A stretch of DNA of 20,520 bases from an uncultured Eubacteriales bacterium (GTDB lineage Bacteria > Bacillota > Clostridia > Oscillospirales > CAG-272): contig CAKSLU010000027.1 in NCBI GenBank assembly GCA_934474225.1, forward strand, positions 1-20,520, written 5' to 3'. The stretch's first letter is position 1. Each line of letters begins with the position of its first letter. Below, one piece after another: positions 6,792 through 14,200 of the stretch. The notes under the pieces are model-generated. The model saw only the letters and a program-made list of their open reading frames with translations. It ran no database searches and was not told the origin of the DNA. A program made the translations under genes and the position numbers.

Positions 6792-7406
6792 TTACTCCGT
6801 CAGCGCTTTCTTGTCGGCGGCGGTCAGCTTGTAGGCTTCCGGTTCGCGGCTGGCGTCACGCAGCTCCAGGCTGGCGTAGGGGGACGCGGCGTAGTCCGCA
6901 TCCGCAGCATAGTAGACATCGATGTAAAGCCCGTCCAGCATGTCGGCGCTGACGCCCTCGAAGACATAGCGGCGATAGCCGTACAGCCCGAATGCGGTGG
7001 AAAAACGGCAGGTCGCCGGGTGGATGCGCTCGTGACCGTCCGCAAACAGCGAGACATCAAGCGGAAGGTCGCGGCTGCTCGTCTTTTCAAAGCCGAAGTC
7101 GTCCGCCATGATCTCGAGCAGGGAATTGTTGTAGCGCAGCGTCACGATCAGCGTCTCGGTCGAGGGGACATAGATGGGCTGATGCGAGAAGAATTTGCTC
7201 TTCCGGTTGTCATCGTAGAGCGTGCGCGCCTCCCAGGTCTCGGCGTCAAGCGTGCCTGCGGCGTAGGCGGCCTTCAGACTGTCGGTCGGGACGATGCCCT
7301 CGGCGGTGGGCGGATAGTGGTTGACCGTGTAGATGCGGAAGGACATTAAGAGCACCACCCAGAGGACGATGGCAAGCCCGAAAAATTTGAAGATTTTTTT
7401 CAGCAT
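6792..7406 (-). CDS. Membrane-anchored protein of unknown function
   Basis: A 204-residue protein that I do not recognise. Residues 2-7 are Lys/Phe-rich and 8-24 form one membrane helix, leaving about 175 residues outside the cytoplasm. The outer part is rich in Tyr, Asp and Ala with alternating polar/hydrophobic stretches (for example ETLIVTLRYNNSLLEI), suggesting a compact beta-rich domain. I see no catalytic motif; a single Cys (in PATCRF) argues against a disulfide-rich domain. I chose the ATG at 7406 because GAGG precedes it and the helix begins there; the longer frame to 7484 would run through the promoter. It is transcribed alone, between a strong promoter and the terminator at 6704-6740. 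Confidence 0.75.
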   Translation of the reverse strand: MLKKIFKFFGLAIVLWVVLLMSFRIYTVNHYPPTAEGIVPTDSLKAAYAAGTLDAETWEARTLYDDNRKSKFFSHQPIYVPSTETLIVTLRYNNSLLEIMADDFGFEKTSSRDLPLDVSLFADGHERIHPATCRFSTAFGLYGYRRYVFEGVSADMLDGLYIDVYYAADADYAASPYASLELRDASREPEAYKLTAADKKALTE

Positions 7407-7440
7407 GGCGACCTCGCTTGATTCAAAATGTATATACAAC

Positions 7441-7469
7441 AGTATATCGCATTTGCGTCCCCGTGTCAA
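7441..7469 (-). promoter_or_regulatory. Promoter of the 6792-7406 gene
   Basis: On the minus strand, TTGACA (7464-7469), exactly 17 bp, TATACT (7441-7446): near-perfect sigma-A consensus, 35 bp before the start codon. Confidence 0.88.
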
Positions 7470-7514
7470 GTTTGACGAAAGCACGGATTTTTGCGGAATT
7501 TATCAACTTTTTTC

Positions 7515-7543
7515 TTGACAACCGCATTTGCGCGGTGTATAAT
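7515..7543 (+). promoter_or_regulatory. Consensus promoter of the DUF177-rpmF unit
   Basis: TTGACA (7515-7520), 17-bp spacer, TATAAT (7538-7543): a perfect sigma-A consensus, as expected for a ribosomal protein operon. Confidence 0.93.
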
Positions 7544-7594
7544 GTCTTATGTTGCATTCCTGTGCCTGTGGTATAGGTGCGTCACGGAGGGTCT

Positions 7595-8146
7595 ATGATA
7601 CTCGATATTACACCGCTTCTTTCGGGTGAGAAAAAGAAACTGGATGTTGACTATATGCTCACGGTTTCGGCAGACGAAACCGCAGGCGGCGCGGTCAATC
7701 TTTCCGGCGTGCAGTTCCCCGAGGCGGCGCGTGTCGTTGGTGAGATCACGGACAGTGCAGGCTATATGCGCCTGACGCTTTCGGTCACGCTGCCGTATGT
7801 CACGGCATGCGCCAGATGCGCAAAGGAAGTGCGCGGCGCATTTGAGATGCACTTCGCGCGCACGGTCGTGCCCGAGGGCATGGTCGAGGATGCGGAGGAA
7901 AAAGAAGAGGATTTCGCCGTTGCCAAGAGCGGCAAGCTCGACATCGACGAGCAGTTGCTTGAACTGCTGGAGCTCGACTTCCCGACGCGCATTCTCTGCC
8001 GTGAGGACTGCAAGGGGCTTTGCCAGCGCTGCGGCAAGGATTTGAATGAAGGTCCGTGCGACTGCCCGACCGTGGAGCTCAATCCTGCATTCGCAAATCT
8101 GCTTGCCAGATTTGACGAAGAAGACAAAACAGCAAATCATAAATAA
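7595..8146 (+). CDS. DUF177 (YceD-like) protein
   Basis: A 183-residue DUF177 protein. Its C-terminal signature with conserved cysteines is clear: CREDCKGLC, then RCGKDLNEGPCDC (about residues 130-156). A Cys pair around residue 72 (CARCAKEV) may join a metal site. DUF177 proteins nearly always sit just upstream of rpmF. Their plant and bacterial homologues are implicated in 23S rRNA processing and large-subunit assembly, so a role in 50S maturation is likely but not proven for this copy. The ATG at 7595 follows GGAGGG (7586-7591) closely; a GTG at 7577 is in frame but lacks a ribosome binding site. rpmF starts 52 bp downstream. Confidence 0.9.
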   Translation: MILDITPLLSGEKKKLDVDYMLTVSADETAGGAVNLSGVQFPEAARVVGEITDSAGYMRLTLSVTLPYVTACARCAKEVRGAFEMHFARTVVPEGMVEDAEEKEEDFAVAKSGKLDIDEQLLELLELDFPTRILCREDCKGLCQRCGKDLNEGPCDCPTVELNPAFANLLARFDEEDKTANHK

Positions 8147-8198
8147 ATATAAAGTTAAAGCACAGTTTTTGTGCAAGCATCTAAGGAGGTGTTTCCGA

Positions 8199-8381
8199 AT
8201 GGCAGTACCGAAGAGAAAGGTATCGAAGGCTCGCAGAGACAAGAGACGCTCGAACGTCTGGAAGCTCGCGCTGCCGGGCATGGTCAAGTGCCCCAAGTGC
8301 GGCGAGTACAACCGCGCACACCGCGTTTGCGGCGCATGCGGCTACTACAAGGGCGAGGAAATCGTAAAGAAGGAAGCGTAA
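8199..8381 (+). CDS. rpmF: 50S ribosomal protein L32
   Basis: A 60-residue bL32, standard length. The N-terminus MAVPKRKVSKARRDKRRS is basic and binds 23S rRNA. The C-terminal half carries the zinc-binding form with Cys31, Cys34, Cys44 and Cys47 (CPKC...CGAC). A very strong AAGGAGGT (8183-8190) lies eight bases before the ATG, fitting high expression. It is co-transcribed with the DUF177 gene and ends at a terminator. Zinc-free L32 variants exist in some bacteria; this is the zinc-dependent version. Confidence 0.97.
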   Translation: MAVPKRKVSKARRDKRRSNVWKLALPGMVKCPKCGEYNRAHRVCGACGYYKGEEIVKKEA

Positions 8382-8389
8382 GTCTTCTT

Positions 8390-8422
8390 GAAAAAGCGGG
8401 GCGCATTGCGTTCCGCTTTTTC
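8390..8422 (+). terminator. rpmF terminator
   Basis: A 10-bp stem, GAAAAAGCGG (8390-8399) and CCGCTTTTTC (8413-8422), begins nine bases after the rpmF stop, with the T-run inside the right arm. A second hairpin follows. Confidence 0.75.
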
Positions 8423-8430
8423 GTTATGCA

Positions 8431-8461
8431 AAAAATCGGGGCGCTATGCGCCCCGATTTTT
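8431..8461. terminator. Bidirectional terminator between rpmF and the regulator gene
   Basis: A perfect 10-bp GC-rich stem (8435-8444 with 8448-8457, loop TAT), flanked by A4 on the left and T4-5 on the right. It ends the rpmF unit on plus and the regulator (8470-9567) on minus. Confidence 0.9.
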
Positions 8462-8469
8462 AATGTTTC

Positions 8470-9567
8470 TTATGATAAAAACACCTTCATGACATCAATG
8501 ACCTCGTCGCGTGTCTCAAATCCGGAGATGGAAATGATGCGCTTGAGGCGGTACTTGATCGTGCTTTCGGAGACATGCAGGATTTCCGCAATGTCGAAGT
8601 ATCGATAGCCCTTGATAATCAGCTTGAGCAAATCAATGTCAATGGCATCGCAGGCGGACAGAATCTTCTCCGCGCGGAAAATGCGCGAGACGCTCGGGTC
8701 GTTGTGAAAGCTGCCCGTGCCGCTGCTCGGCAGGTGAATCGTGCCCAGCGTCTTTTCCACAATCGGCAGGGAAGCGGTGGTGTCGCCGATGATCAGCTCG
8801 CAGCGAATCTTGGTGCTGATGCCGGAGATGTTCTCCGAGGCGGTCAGCAGGCGGCACATGGCGACGGTCTGCTTGCCGATTTCGGGGCAGTTGAGCCGCG
8901 CCATCGTCAGGCTTTTGCTGCCGCAGGTGCTGATGGCCATGTCGCCGAAGGTGCAGAGAAACAGGTCTTCGGGAATCCGCGTGCCCTCTGCGGTGAGCTG
9001 GTGCATCAGGATGACTGCGCTTGCGTCGTTGGCACAGATGACCGCGTCGTAGTTGCGGCAGACCGCAAGGAATTTCTTGCAGGTGGCGTTCATCAGCCCG
9101 TCTGCACCGGTATAATAGAAGACATCGCGCTCCCGGCAGCGGTCGTAGGACAGAAACGCATCCTTTTTGATCATGTCGGTCGCCGAGTCGGTGCTGACGG
9201 CAAAGAGTGCGATCCGCCCGCGCTCGTAGCGGCGCAGATATTCGATCAGCTGATAGGTCGCCTCGCGATAGTCCATGTAAACATAGCTTGCATGGCGGTA
9301 ATTGTCGCGGGAAGCGCCGCCGATGATGACCGGCTCCACGCCGATGGCGGAGAGCGCCTCTGCCGCATTGGCCGTCCATGCCCGGGAGGTGGAGAGAATC
9401 GCAGCGCAGGTCGGCTTGTCGGTGCCGAAGCGCGCCAGCGCATCGTCGAGCGACAGCAGCGAGAGCGTGTCGCCCTTGCGCTTTGCCTCGGCGCGTGCAC
9501 CTTTCAGATACAGCGCGCACCAGTGCGTCGCGTCTGCACCCGGCTGACAGACGATAAAAATCTGCAT
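8470..9567 (-). CDS. Regulator with LacI-like sensor domain and C-terminal helix-turn-helix
   Basis: A 365-residue protein. Residues 1 to about 270 look like a type-I periplasmic-binding (LacI sensor) fold: MQIFIVCQPG opening strand, GVEPVIIGG, the dimer-type turn YVYMDYREATYQLIEYL, and AVICANDASAVILMHQL, the classic 'aNDxxA' segment of LacI/GalR proteins. The usual N-terminal LacI helix-turn-helix is missing. Instead the C-terminus carries a LuxR/GerE-like helix-turn-helix at about 318-345 (FDIAEILHVSESTIKYRLKR). It likely senses a sugar or sugar derivative and controls transcription, most plausibly of the divergent DUF5107/GH-A genes. I chose the ATG at 9567 because AAGGGGG lies seven bases upstream; the longer frame to 9645 crosses the promoter. 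It is a single-gene unit. Confidence 0.82.
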   Translation of the reverse strand: MQIFIVCQPGADATHWCALYLKGARAEAKRKGDTLSLLSLDDALARFGTDKPTCAAILSTSRAWTANAAEALSAIGVEPVIIGGASRDNYRHASYVYMDYREATYQLIEYLRRYERGRIALFAVSTDSATDMIKKDAFLSYDRCRERDVFYYTGADGLMNATCKKFLAVCRNYDAVICANDASAVILMHQLTAEGTRIPEDLFLCTFGDMAISTCGSKSLTMARLNCPEIGKQTVAMCRLLTASENISGISTKIRCELIIGDTTASLPIVEKTLGTIHLPSSGTGSFHNDPSVSRIFRAEKILSACDAIDIDLLKLIIKGYRYFDIAEILHVSESTIKYRLKRIISISGFETRDEVIDVMKVFLS

Positions 9568-9610
9568 GGCTTGTCCCCCTTTTATCAGGCGATCAGTCTT
9601 GTGACGGATT

Positions 9611-9639
9611 ATTATATCGCATGCAAACGGATTTGTCAA
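9611..9639 (-). promoter_or_regulatory. Consensus promoter of the sensor-HTH regulator
   Basis: On the minus strand, TTGACA (9634-9639), 17-bp spacer, TATAAT (9611-9616): perfect consensus. The spacer holds a short inverted repeat, CAAA-N4-TTTG (9624-9635), which could be part of an operator. Confidence 0.9.
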
Positions 9640-9675
9640 GACCAAAGTGCAAAAACACGCATTTTTTTATTGATA

Positions 9676-9704
9676 TTGTACCGCCTGCCTCGATATGGTA
9701 GAAT
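9676..9704 (+). promoter_or_regulatory. Promoter of the DUF5107-TPR gene
   Basis: -35 TTGTAC (9676-9681), 17-bp spacer, -10 TAGAAT (9699-9704) with an extended TGG before it. It points away from the regulator's promoter; the two -35 boxes are about 37 bp apart. Confidence 0.65.
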
Positions 9705-9752
9705 GAGCACAGAAAGCAAAAATTCTTTTTTCAATCCAAAAGGAGAACAATC

Positions 9753-12700
9753 ATGGCTCAGAAAGCAACCGCAAAGTTCGAGGATCTTGTCATCCCGACT
9801 TACAAACCCGGCGCGAGCGAAGCGCTTCCGATGTTTTTTGAGAAGAAACCCTATCAGGGCGCGAGCGGGCATCTGTATCCGATTCCGTTCACGACCCGCA
9901 TCAGCGACAAGAAGCAGGATGTGACCTATCACGCCGCTGTCCTCGAAAACGAGTATATCAAGCTCGAGGTCCTGCCCGAGATCGGCGGTAAGATTCAGCG
10001 CGCGCTGGATAAGACCAACGACTACGATTTCGTCTACCACAACAAGGTTATCAAGCCGGCAATGGTCGGTCTGGCGGGCCCGTGGGTATCCGGCGGTATC
10101 GAGTTCAACTGGCCGCAGCACCATCGCCCCACCACCTTTATGCCGCTGGAAGCCACCATCACCGAGCGTGAGAACGGCGAAAAGACGGTCTGGGTCGGCG
10201 AAGTCGATCCGCTGCTCCGCATGAAGGGCATGGCGGGCATCACCATTGTGCCCGGCAAGTCCTATTTCAAGGCAGAGGTGCAGGTCTACAACCGCACGCC
10301 TTATCCGCAGCCCTTTATGTGGTGGGCAAACCTCGCGGTTGAAATCAACGAAAACTATCGCACGGTATTCCCGCCGGATGTCGAGTGGGTCAACGACCAT
10401 GACCGCCGCGCCATCCTCGAGTGGCCGATTGCCAAGGGCGTTTACCACACCGCGCGTCCCTTCGACTTCGGCAAGGGAACCGATATTCATAACCTTGCAA
10501 ATGTCCGCGTACCCTCGTCCTACCTGGTATCCAAGGGACAGAGCGACGCAGATTACATCTCCGGCTACGATGTGGGCAGAGAGTGCGGCATCGTGACCGT
10601 TGCCAACCACCACATCTCCCCCGGCAAGAAGCTGTGGCACTGGGGCAACCATCCCTTCGGCGACAAGTGGTGCTCCAACCTCACCGACGACGGCTCCAAG
10701 TATGTCGAGCTGATGACCGGTGTTTACACCGACAACCAGCCTGACTTCACCTGGATCATGCCTTACGAGACCAAGACTTTTGAGCAGTACTGGTACCCCG
10801 TCAAGGACATCGGCGAGACCAAGAACGCCACCATCGACGCGGCCATCAATGTGGAGAAGCGTGACGGCAAGCTGTTTGTCGGCGTGTACGCAACCGGCGC
10901 ATACAAGAATGCAAAGCTGGTGATTCGCCACGGCGATGCAACCATCGAAGAGACCATCAAGGACATCTCGCCCGAGAAGACCTTCACCAAGTCCTATGAG
11001 ATCAAGGGTCTGGATATGAAGAAGGTTTCGGTTGACTTCCTCACCGCAGACGGCGTCAAGCTGGTGGACTACCGCTACTATGAGCGCGGCCACAAGAAGC
11101 CGATTGAGCCCCGCAAGCCCGCTCTGCCGCCCTGCGAGATCAAGACCAACGAAGAACTGTACATCAACGGCAAGCACCTGGAGCAGTACAAGCACTTCGC
11201 ATACGAGCCCGCAGACTACTATCTCGAGGCGCTCTCCCGCGACGACGGCGACAGCCGCTGCAACACCGCGATGGGCAACATCCGCCTGAAGGAAGGCAGA
11301 TTTGAGGAAGCAATCGCCTACTACGATAAGGCCATCGCGCGCCTCACGCTGCGCAACGACAATCCCTACGATGTCGAGGCGCTCTATCACAAGGGTATCG
11401 CACTGCGCTATCTCGGCAAGCTCGACGAAGCGTATGACTACCTCTACAGAAGCATCTGGAGCCAGGACTATGCAGCTGCCGGCTACTATGCACTGGCAGG
11501 CATCGACTGCATCCGCGGCGACTACGACGAGGCTGTGAAGAAGCTCGACCTCTGCCTCACCTACGGCTCGATGAACCTCGAAGCACTCAAGCTCAAGGGC
11601 GAGATCACCGGCGACAAGGCGATTTTCGACAAGATTCGCGAAATCGACCCGCTCTTCGACGTTCTGCCCGACAAGCACGAGTACTACATCGACCGTGCGG
11701 TTGAATTCATGAACGCAGGCATGACCGACAAGGCCGTTGCTATCCTGAAGAAGGCAGACGCAAAGCGCCCGCTCGTCAACTACTACCTCGGTTACCTCAC
11801 CGGTGACAAGAAGTACTACGAGAAGGCTGACAAGTGCGACTGGAGCTGCGCATTCCCGGCACGCCTCGACGACATCGCCGTCCTCAAGGCGGCAAACACC
11901 GGCATGGCGAAGTACTACCTCGGCTGCCTGTACTATGACAGACGCCGCTATGAGGACGCTATCGCAATGTGGGAAGCGGCTGACCGTGAACTCGGCGGCT
12001 TTGCACCCGCATGCCGCAACCTCGGCCTGGCTTACTTCGACAAGCGCGGCGACTTCACCGGCGCAGAGAAGGCGCTGCAGAAGGCGCTCGACCTCGACAA
12101 GGGCAAGAACGACCGTATCTTCTTCGAGTTTGCACAGCTGTATAAGAACGGCGGCAAGAGCGTCGAAGAGCGTCTCGCCCTGCATGAGAAGTATGCAAAG
12201 CTCAGCGCAATGCGCGACGACTGCACACTCGACCACTCCATCCTGCTCACCGAACTCGGCAGATACGACGAGGCAAAGGCGCTGCTCGACGGCCACTGGT
12301 TCCACACCTATGAGGGCGGCGAGGGCAACCTCACCCGCCACCATGCATGGCTGATGACCCTGATCGGCAAGAAACTCGCTGCTGAGGGTAAGTATAAGGA
12401 AGCCATCGAGGCTTACAAGAGCGGCTACACCTTCCCGCTGTGCTACGGCGAGGAGAAGAACTACTTCGCACAGGAGAGCCACCTCGGCTACGGCCTGGCA
12501 ATGGCATACAAGGCAGACGGCAACAAGCGCGAGTACGAGAAGGCACTGAAGAGCGCCATGACCGACCACGCTGCCCCCTCCGAAATCAGCTACTTCCGTG
12601 CGCTTGCCTTCTATGAGGCGGGCGAAATCAGCGCGGCACATGCGCTCTGCGAAGAGATGATCGCGGCAGGCAAGGAGAAGATTCGCGACAAGGATGTTCC

Positions 12701-12905
12701 CGCTTACTACGGCGTCGGTTCGCCTTGCCCCTGCCCGTTTGAGTACGACTTCCCGAAGATCAACACCGTCAAGGGCCTTGTCCTTGAGGCGTTTGGTGAG
12801 CTCGGACTCGGTCGTGTCATCGAGGCAAAGGAGCACATTGCCGAGGCAAAGAAACTGGATGTCACCAACTTCGCTGTCGCAATGTTTGAGGAATTCTGCA
12901 AATAA
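9753..12905 (+). CDS. DUF5107 domain protein with tetratricopeptide repeats
   Basis: A 1050-residue protein with no signal peptide, so cytoplasmic. Residues 20 to about 345 form the DUF5107 domain, which has the look of a galactose-mutarotase-like beta-sandwich: EVLPEIGGKIQRALDK, GPWVSGGIEFNWPQHH and HHISPGKKLWHWGNHPFG are its hallmarks, rich in His and Trp as in carbohydrate-binding clefts. After a beta-rich linker (about 365-460), TPR-like repeats run to the C-terminus, for example RFEEAIAYYDKAIARL, KLDEAYDYLYRSIW and RYEDAIAMWEAADREL. Such proteins in gut Firmicutes and Bacteroidetes occur beside sugar regulators and glycosidases. The exact reaction is unknown. Codon choice is strongly biased (Lys mostly AAG, many C/G-ending codons), suggesting high expression. 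The ATG at 9753 has AAAGGAGAA upstream. A glycosidase gene follows. Confidence 0.88.
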   Translation: MAQKATAKFEDLVIPTYKPGASEALPMFFEKKPYQGASGHLYPIPFTTRISDKKQDVTYHAAVLENEYIKLEVLPEIGGKIQRALDKTNDYDFVYHNKVIKPAMVGLAGPWVSGGIEFNWPQHHRPTTFMPLEATITERENGEKTVWVGEVDPLLRMKGMAGITIVPGKSYFKAEVQVYNRTPYPQPFMWWANLAVEINENYRTVFPPDVEWVNDHDRRAILEWPIAKGVYHTARPFDFGKGTDIHNLANVRVPSSYLVSKGQSDADYISGYDVGRECGIVTVANHHISPGKKLWHWGNHPFGDKWCSNLTDDGSKYVELMTGVYTDNQPDFTWIMPYETKTFEQYWYPVKDIGETKNATIDAAINVEKRDGKLFVGVYATGAYKNAKLVIRHGDATIEETIKDISPEKTFTKSYEIKGLDMKKVSVDFLTADGVKLVDYRYYERGHKKPIEPRKPALPPCEIKTNEELYINGKHLEQYKHFAYEPADYYLEALSRDDGDSRCNTAMGNIRLKEGRFEEAIAYYDKAIARLTLRNDNPYDVEALYHKGIALRYLGKLDEAYDYLYRSIWSQDYAAAGYYALAGIDCIRGDYDEAVKKLDLCLTYGSMNLEALKLKGEITGDKAIFDKIREIDPLFDVLPDKHEYYIDRAVEFMNAGMTDKAVAILKKADAKRPLVNYYLGYLTGDKKYYEKADKCDWSCAFPARLDDIAVLKAANTGMAKYYLGCLYYDRRRYEDAIAMWEAADRELGGFAPACRNLGLAYFDKRGDFTGAEKALQKALDLDKGKNDRIFFEFAQLYKNGGKSVEERLALHEKYAKLSAMRDDCTLDHSILLTELGRYDEAKALLDGHWFHTYEGGEGNLTRHHAWLMTLIGKKLAAEGKYKEAIEAYKSGYTFPLCYGEEKNYFAQESHLGYGLAMAYKADGNKREYEKALKSAMTDHAAPSEISYFRALAFYEAGEISAAHALCEEMIAAGKEKIRDKDVPAYYGVGSPCPCPFEYDFPKINTVKGLVLEAFGELGLGRVIEAKEHIAEAKKLDVTNFAVAMFEEFCK

Positions 12906-12915
12906 AATTTGACGG

Positions 12916-12953
12916 AGAGAGCCTGCCGGGGATTCCCCCGACAGGCAGTCTCT
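12916..12953 (+). other. Strong intercistronic hairpin without a U-tract
   Basis: Outer arms AGAGA/TCTCT, then GCCTG/CAGGC, then an inner GGGG/CCCC stem with loop ATT, starting 10 bp after the DUF5107 stop. No T-run follows, so it is not a classic terminator. It may stabilise the upstream mRNA end or lower downstream expression. Confidence 0.6.
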
Positions 12954-12970
12954 GTATACAGCCATATGAA

Positions 12971-12976
12971 TATAAT
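12971..12976 (+). promoter_or_regulatory. Possible -10 element before the GH-A gene
   Basis: A perfect TATAAT lies 23 bp before the start codon, but the -35 position (12948-12953, GTCTCT) is poor. The gene may have a weak promoter of its own or rely on read-through from 9753. Confidence 0.35.
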
Positions 12977-12999
12977 GTAGTTTTTCGGAGGAAAAAGCA

Positions 13000-14094
13000 A
13001 TGGGACAGAAATGGTCCAAGGAAAAGGCGTGGGAATGGTTCAACAGCCGCCCGTGGATTCGCGGCTTCAACTATATTTCCTGCGGCGCGGTCAACCGCAT
13101 CGAGCAGTGGCAGGAATTTGAGCACGACCGCATCGAGGAATGCTTCCGCACCGAACTGAAACTGGCGCATGACACCGGTTTCAACGCCGTGCGCTCGATT
13201 CTGCCGTACGAGGTTTGGGGGCGTCAGCACGACAGCTTCATGAAATACCTCGAAACCTACCTCGAGATCTGCGCGGAGAACGGTCTCGGCGTCATGCTCT
13301 GCTTCGGCAACGACTGCACCGTGCCCGCAGAGGAATACAAGCTGCCCGAATTCGGCCCGCAGCATGTGGACTACGGCTATCACGGCGGCATGGCGCGTTC
13401 CCCGCACGATGTGCTGGCGTCAAACGGCAAGTCACCCCTCGATGTGCCCGAATACGCCGAGGACTTCTGCCGCATGGTGGACGAAATCGTAGGCAAATAC
13501 GCAAAGGATGAGCGCGTCATCGTCTGGGATATTTTCAACGAAATCGGCAACAGCCGCCGCGGCATGCTGAGCGTGCCGTGGATGGAGCGTTTCTTCGAGA
13601 TCGCGCGTTCGCACGACCCGATTCAGCCGCTGACCGCCTGCGCATGGACGCTGAACCCCGGCCACGAGCCCTGCGAGCCCGAGCGCATCGCGATGGAGCT
13701 GTCCGATGTCATCAGCTATCATGACTATAAGGATTTTCAGACCTCGGTGGACATCATCGATATGCTGCAGACCAAGTACGACCGCCCGCTCATCAACACC
13801 GAGTGGCTGCACAGAATGCAGGGCAACAAGATTCAGTCGCATCTGCCGCTCTTCTACCTCGAGAAGGTTGCTTGCTTCAACTGGGGTCTTGTCGTCGGTA
13901 AGAGCCAGAACAACGAGCCCTGGGAAGCCATCTGGCGCAGATGGGAGAAGGGCGAGGGCGAAAACTACGATTTCACCCAGTGGCAGCACGAGCTGTTCCG
14001 CCCGAATCTCCGCCCGTATGACCCCAAGGAACTCCGCATCATGAAGAAATACTTTGAAAAGGCCGACGCGCGTTTCAAAGTGTGCAAAAAATGA
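13000..14094 (+). CDS. Cytoplasmic clan GH-A glycoside hydrolase
   Basis: A 364-residue TIM-barrel glycosidase without a signal peptide. It opens with WSKEKAWEWFNSRPWIRGFN and NAVRSILPYEVW, typical of GH5/GH2-like barrels. The acid/base is Glu181 in WDIFNEIGN (the Asn-Glu of clan GH-A) and the nucleophile is Glu268 in PLINTEWLH; 87 residues between them is normal for the clan. Relatives are often labelled '1,4-beta-xylanase', but the substrate cannot be read from sequence, and intracellular location argues for action on imported oligosaccharides. The start has TCGGAGGA 12 bases upstream. It lies 94 bp after the DUF5107 gene and probably works with it. Confidence 0.88.
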   Translation: MGQKWSKEKAWEWFNSRPWIRGFNYISCGAVNRIEQWQEFEHDRIEECFRTELKLAHDTGFNAVRSILPYEVWGRQHDSFMKYLETYLEICAENGLGVMLCFGNDCTVPAEEYKLPEFGPQHVDYGYHGGMARSPHDVLASNGKSPLDVPEYAEDFCRMVDEIVGKYAKDERVIVWDIFNEIGNSRRGMLSVPWMERFFEIARSHDPIQPLTACAWTLNPGHEPCEPERIAMELSDVISYHDYKDFQTSVDIIDMLQTKYDRPLINTEWLHRMQGNKIQSHLPLFYLEKVACFNWGLVVGKSQNNEPWEAIWRRWEKGEGENYDFTQWQHELFRPNLRPYDPKELRIMKKYFEKADARFKVCKK

Positions 14095-14159
14095 CATTCA
14101 TACGAAAATTCCACACAAAAAGCGCAAAAAATTCTCATAACAATTTGTGAAAGCTGTAG

Positions 14160-14165
14160 TATAAT
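14160..14165 (+). promoter_or_regulatory. -10 element of surface-protein gene 1
   Basis: TATAAT at 14160-14165, 35 bp before the start codon. The -35 position (14137-14142) reads ATAACA, four of six consensus bases. No terminator separates it from the glycosidase gene, so some read-through is possible. Confidence 0.5.
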
Positions 14166-14200
14166 AAGTACAGCAAAAATATTTTTTGGAGGAAACACCT

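Noticed and set aside
8575..9924. Plus-strand frame of about 450 codons across the regulator gene
   Set aside because: Overlaps the regulator and runs through the promoters into the DUF5107 gene in the wrong frame; no domain.
9636..13070. A very long open frame on the minus strand opposite the DUF5107 gene
   Set aside because: Its codons mirror the biased plus-strand gene, its product is low-complexity Val/Leu/Ala-rich with no domain, and the plus frame has recognised DUF5107/TPR motifs and a proper start.
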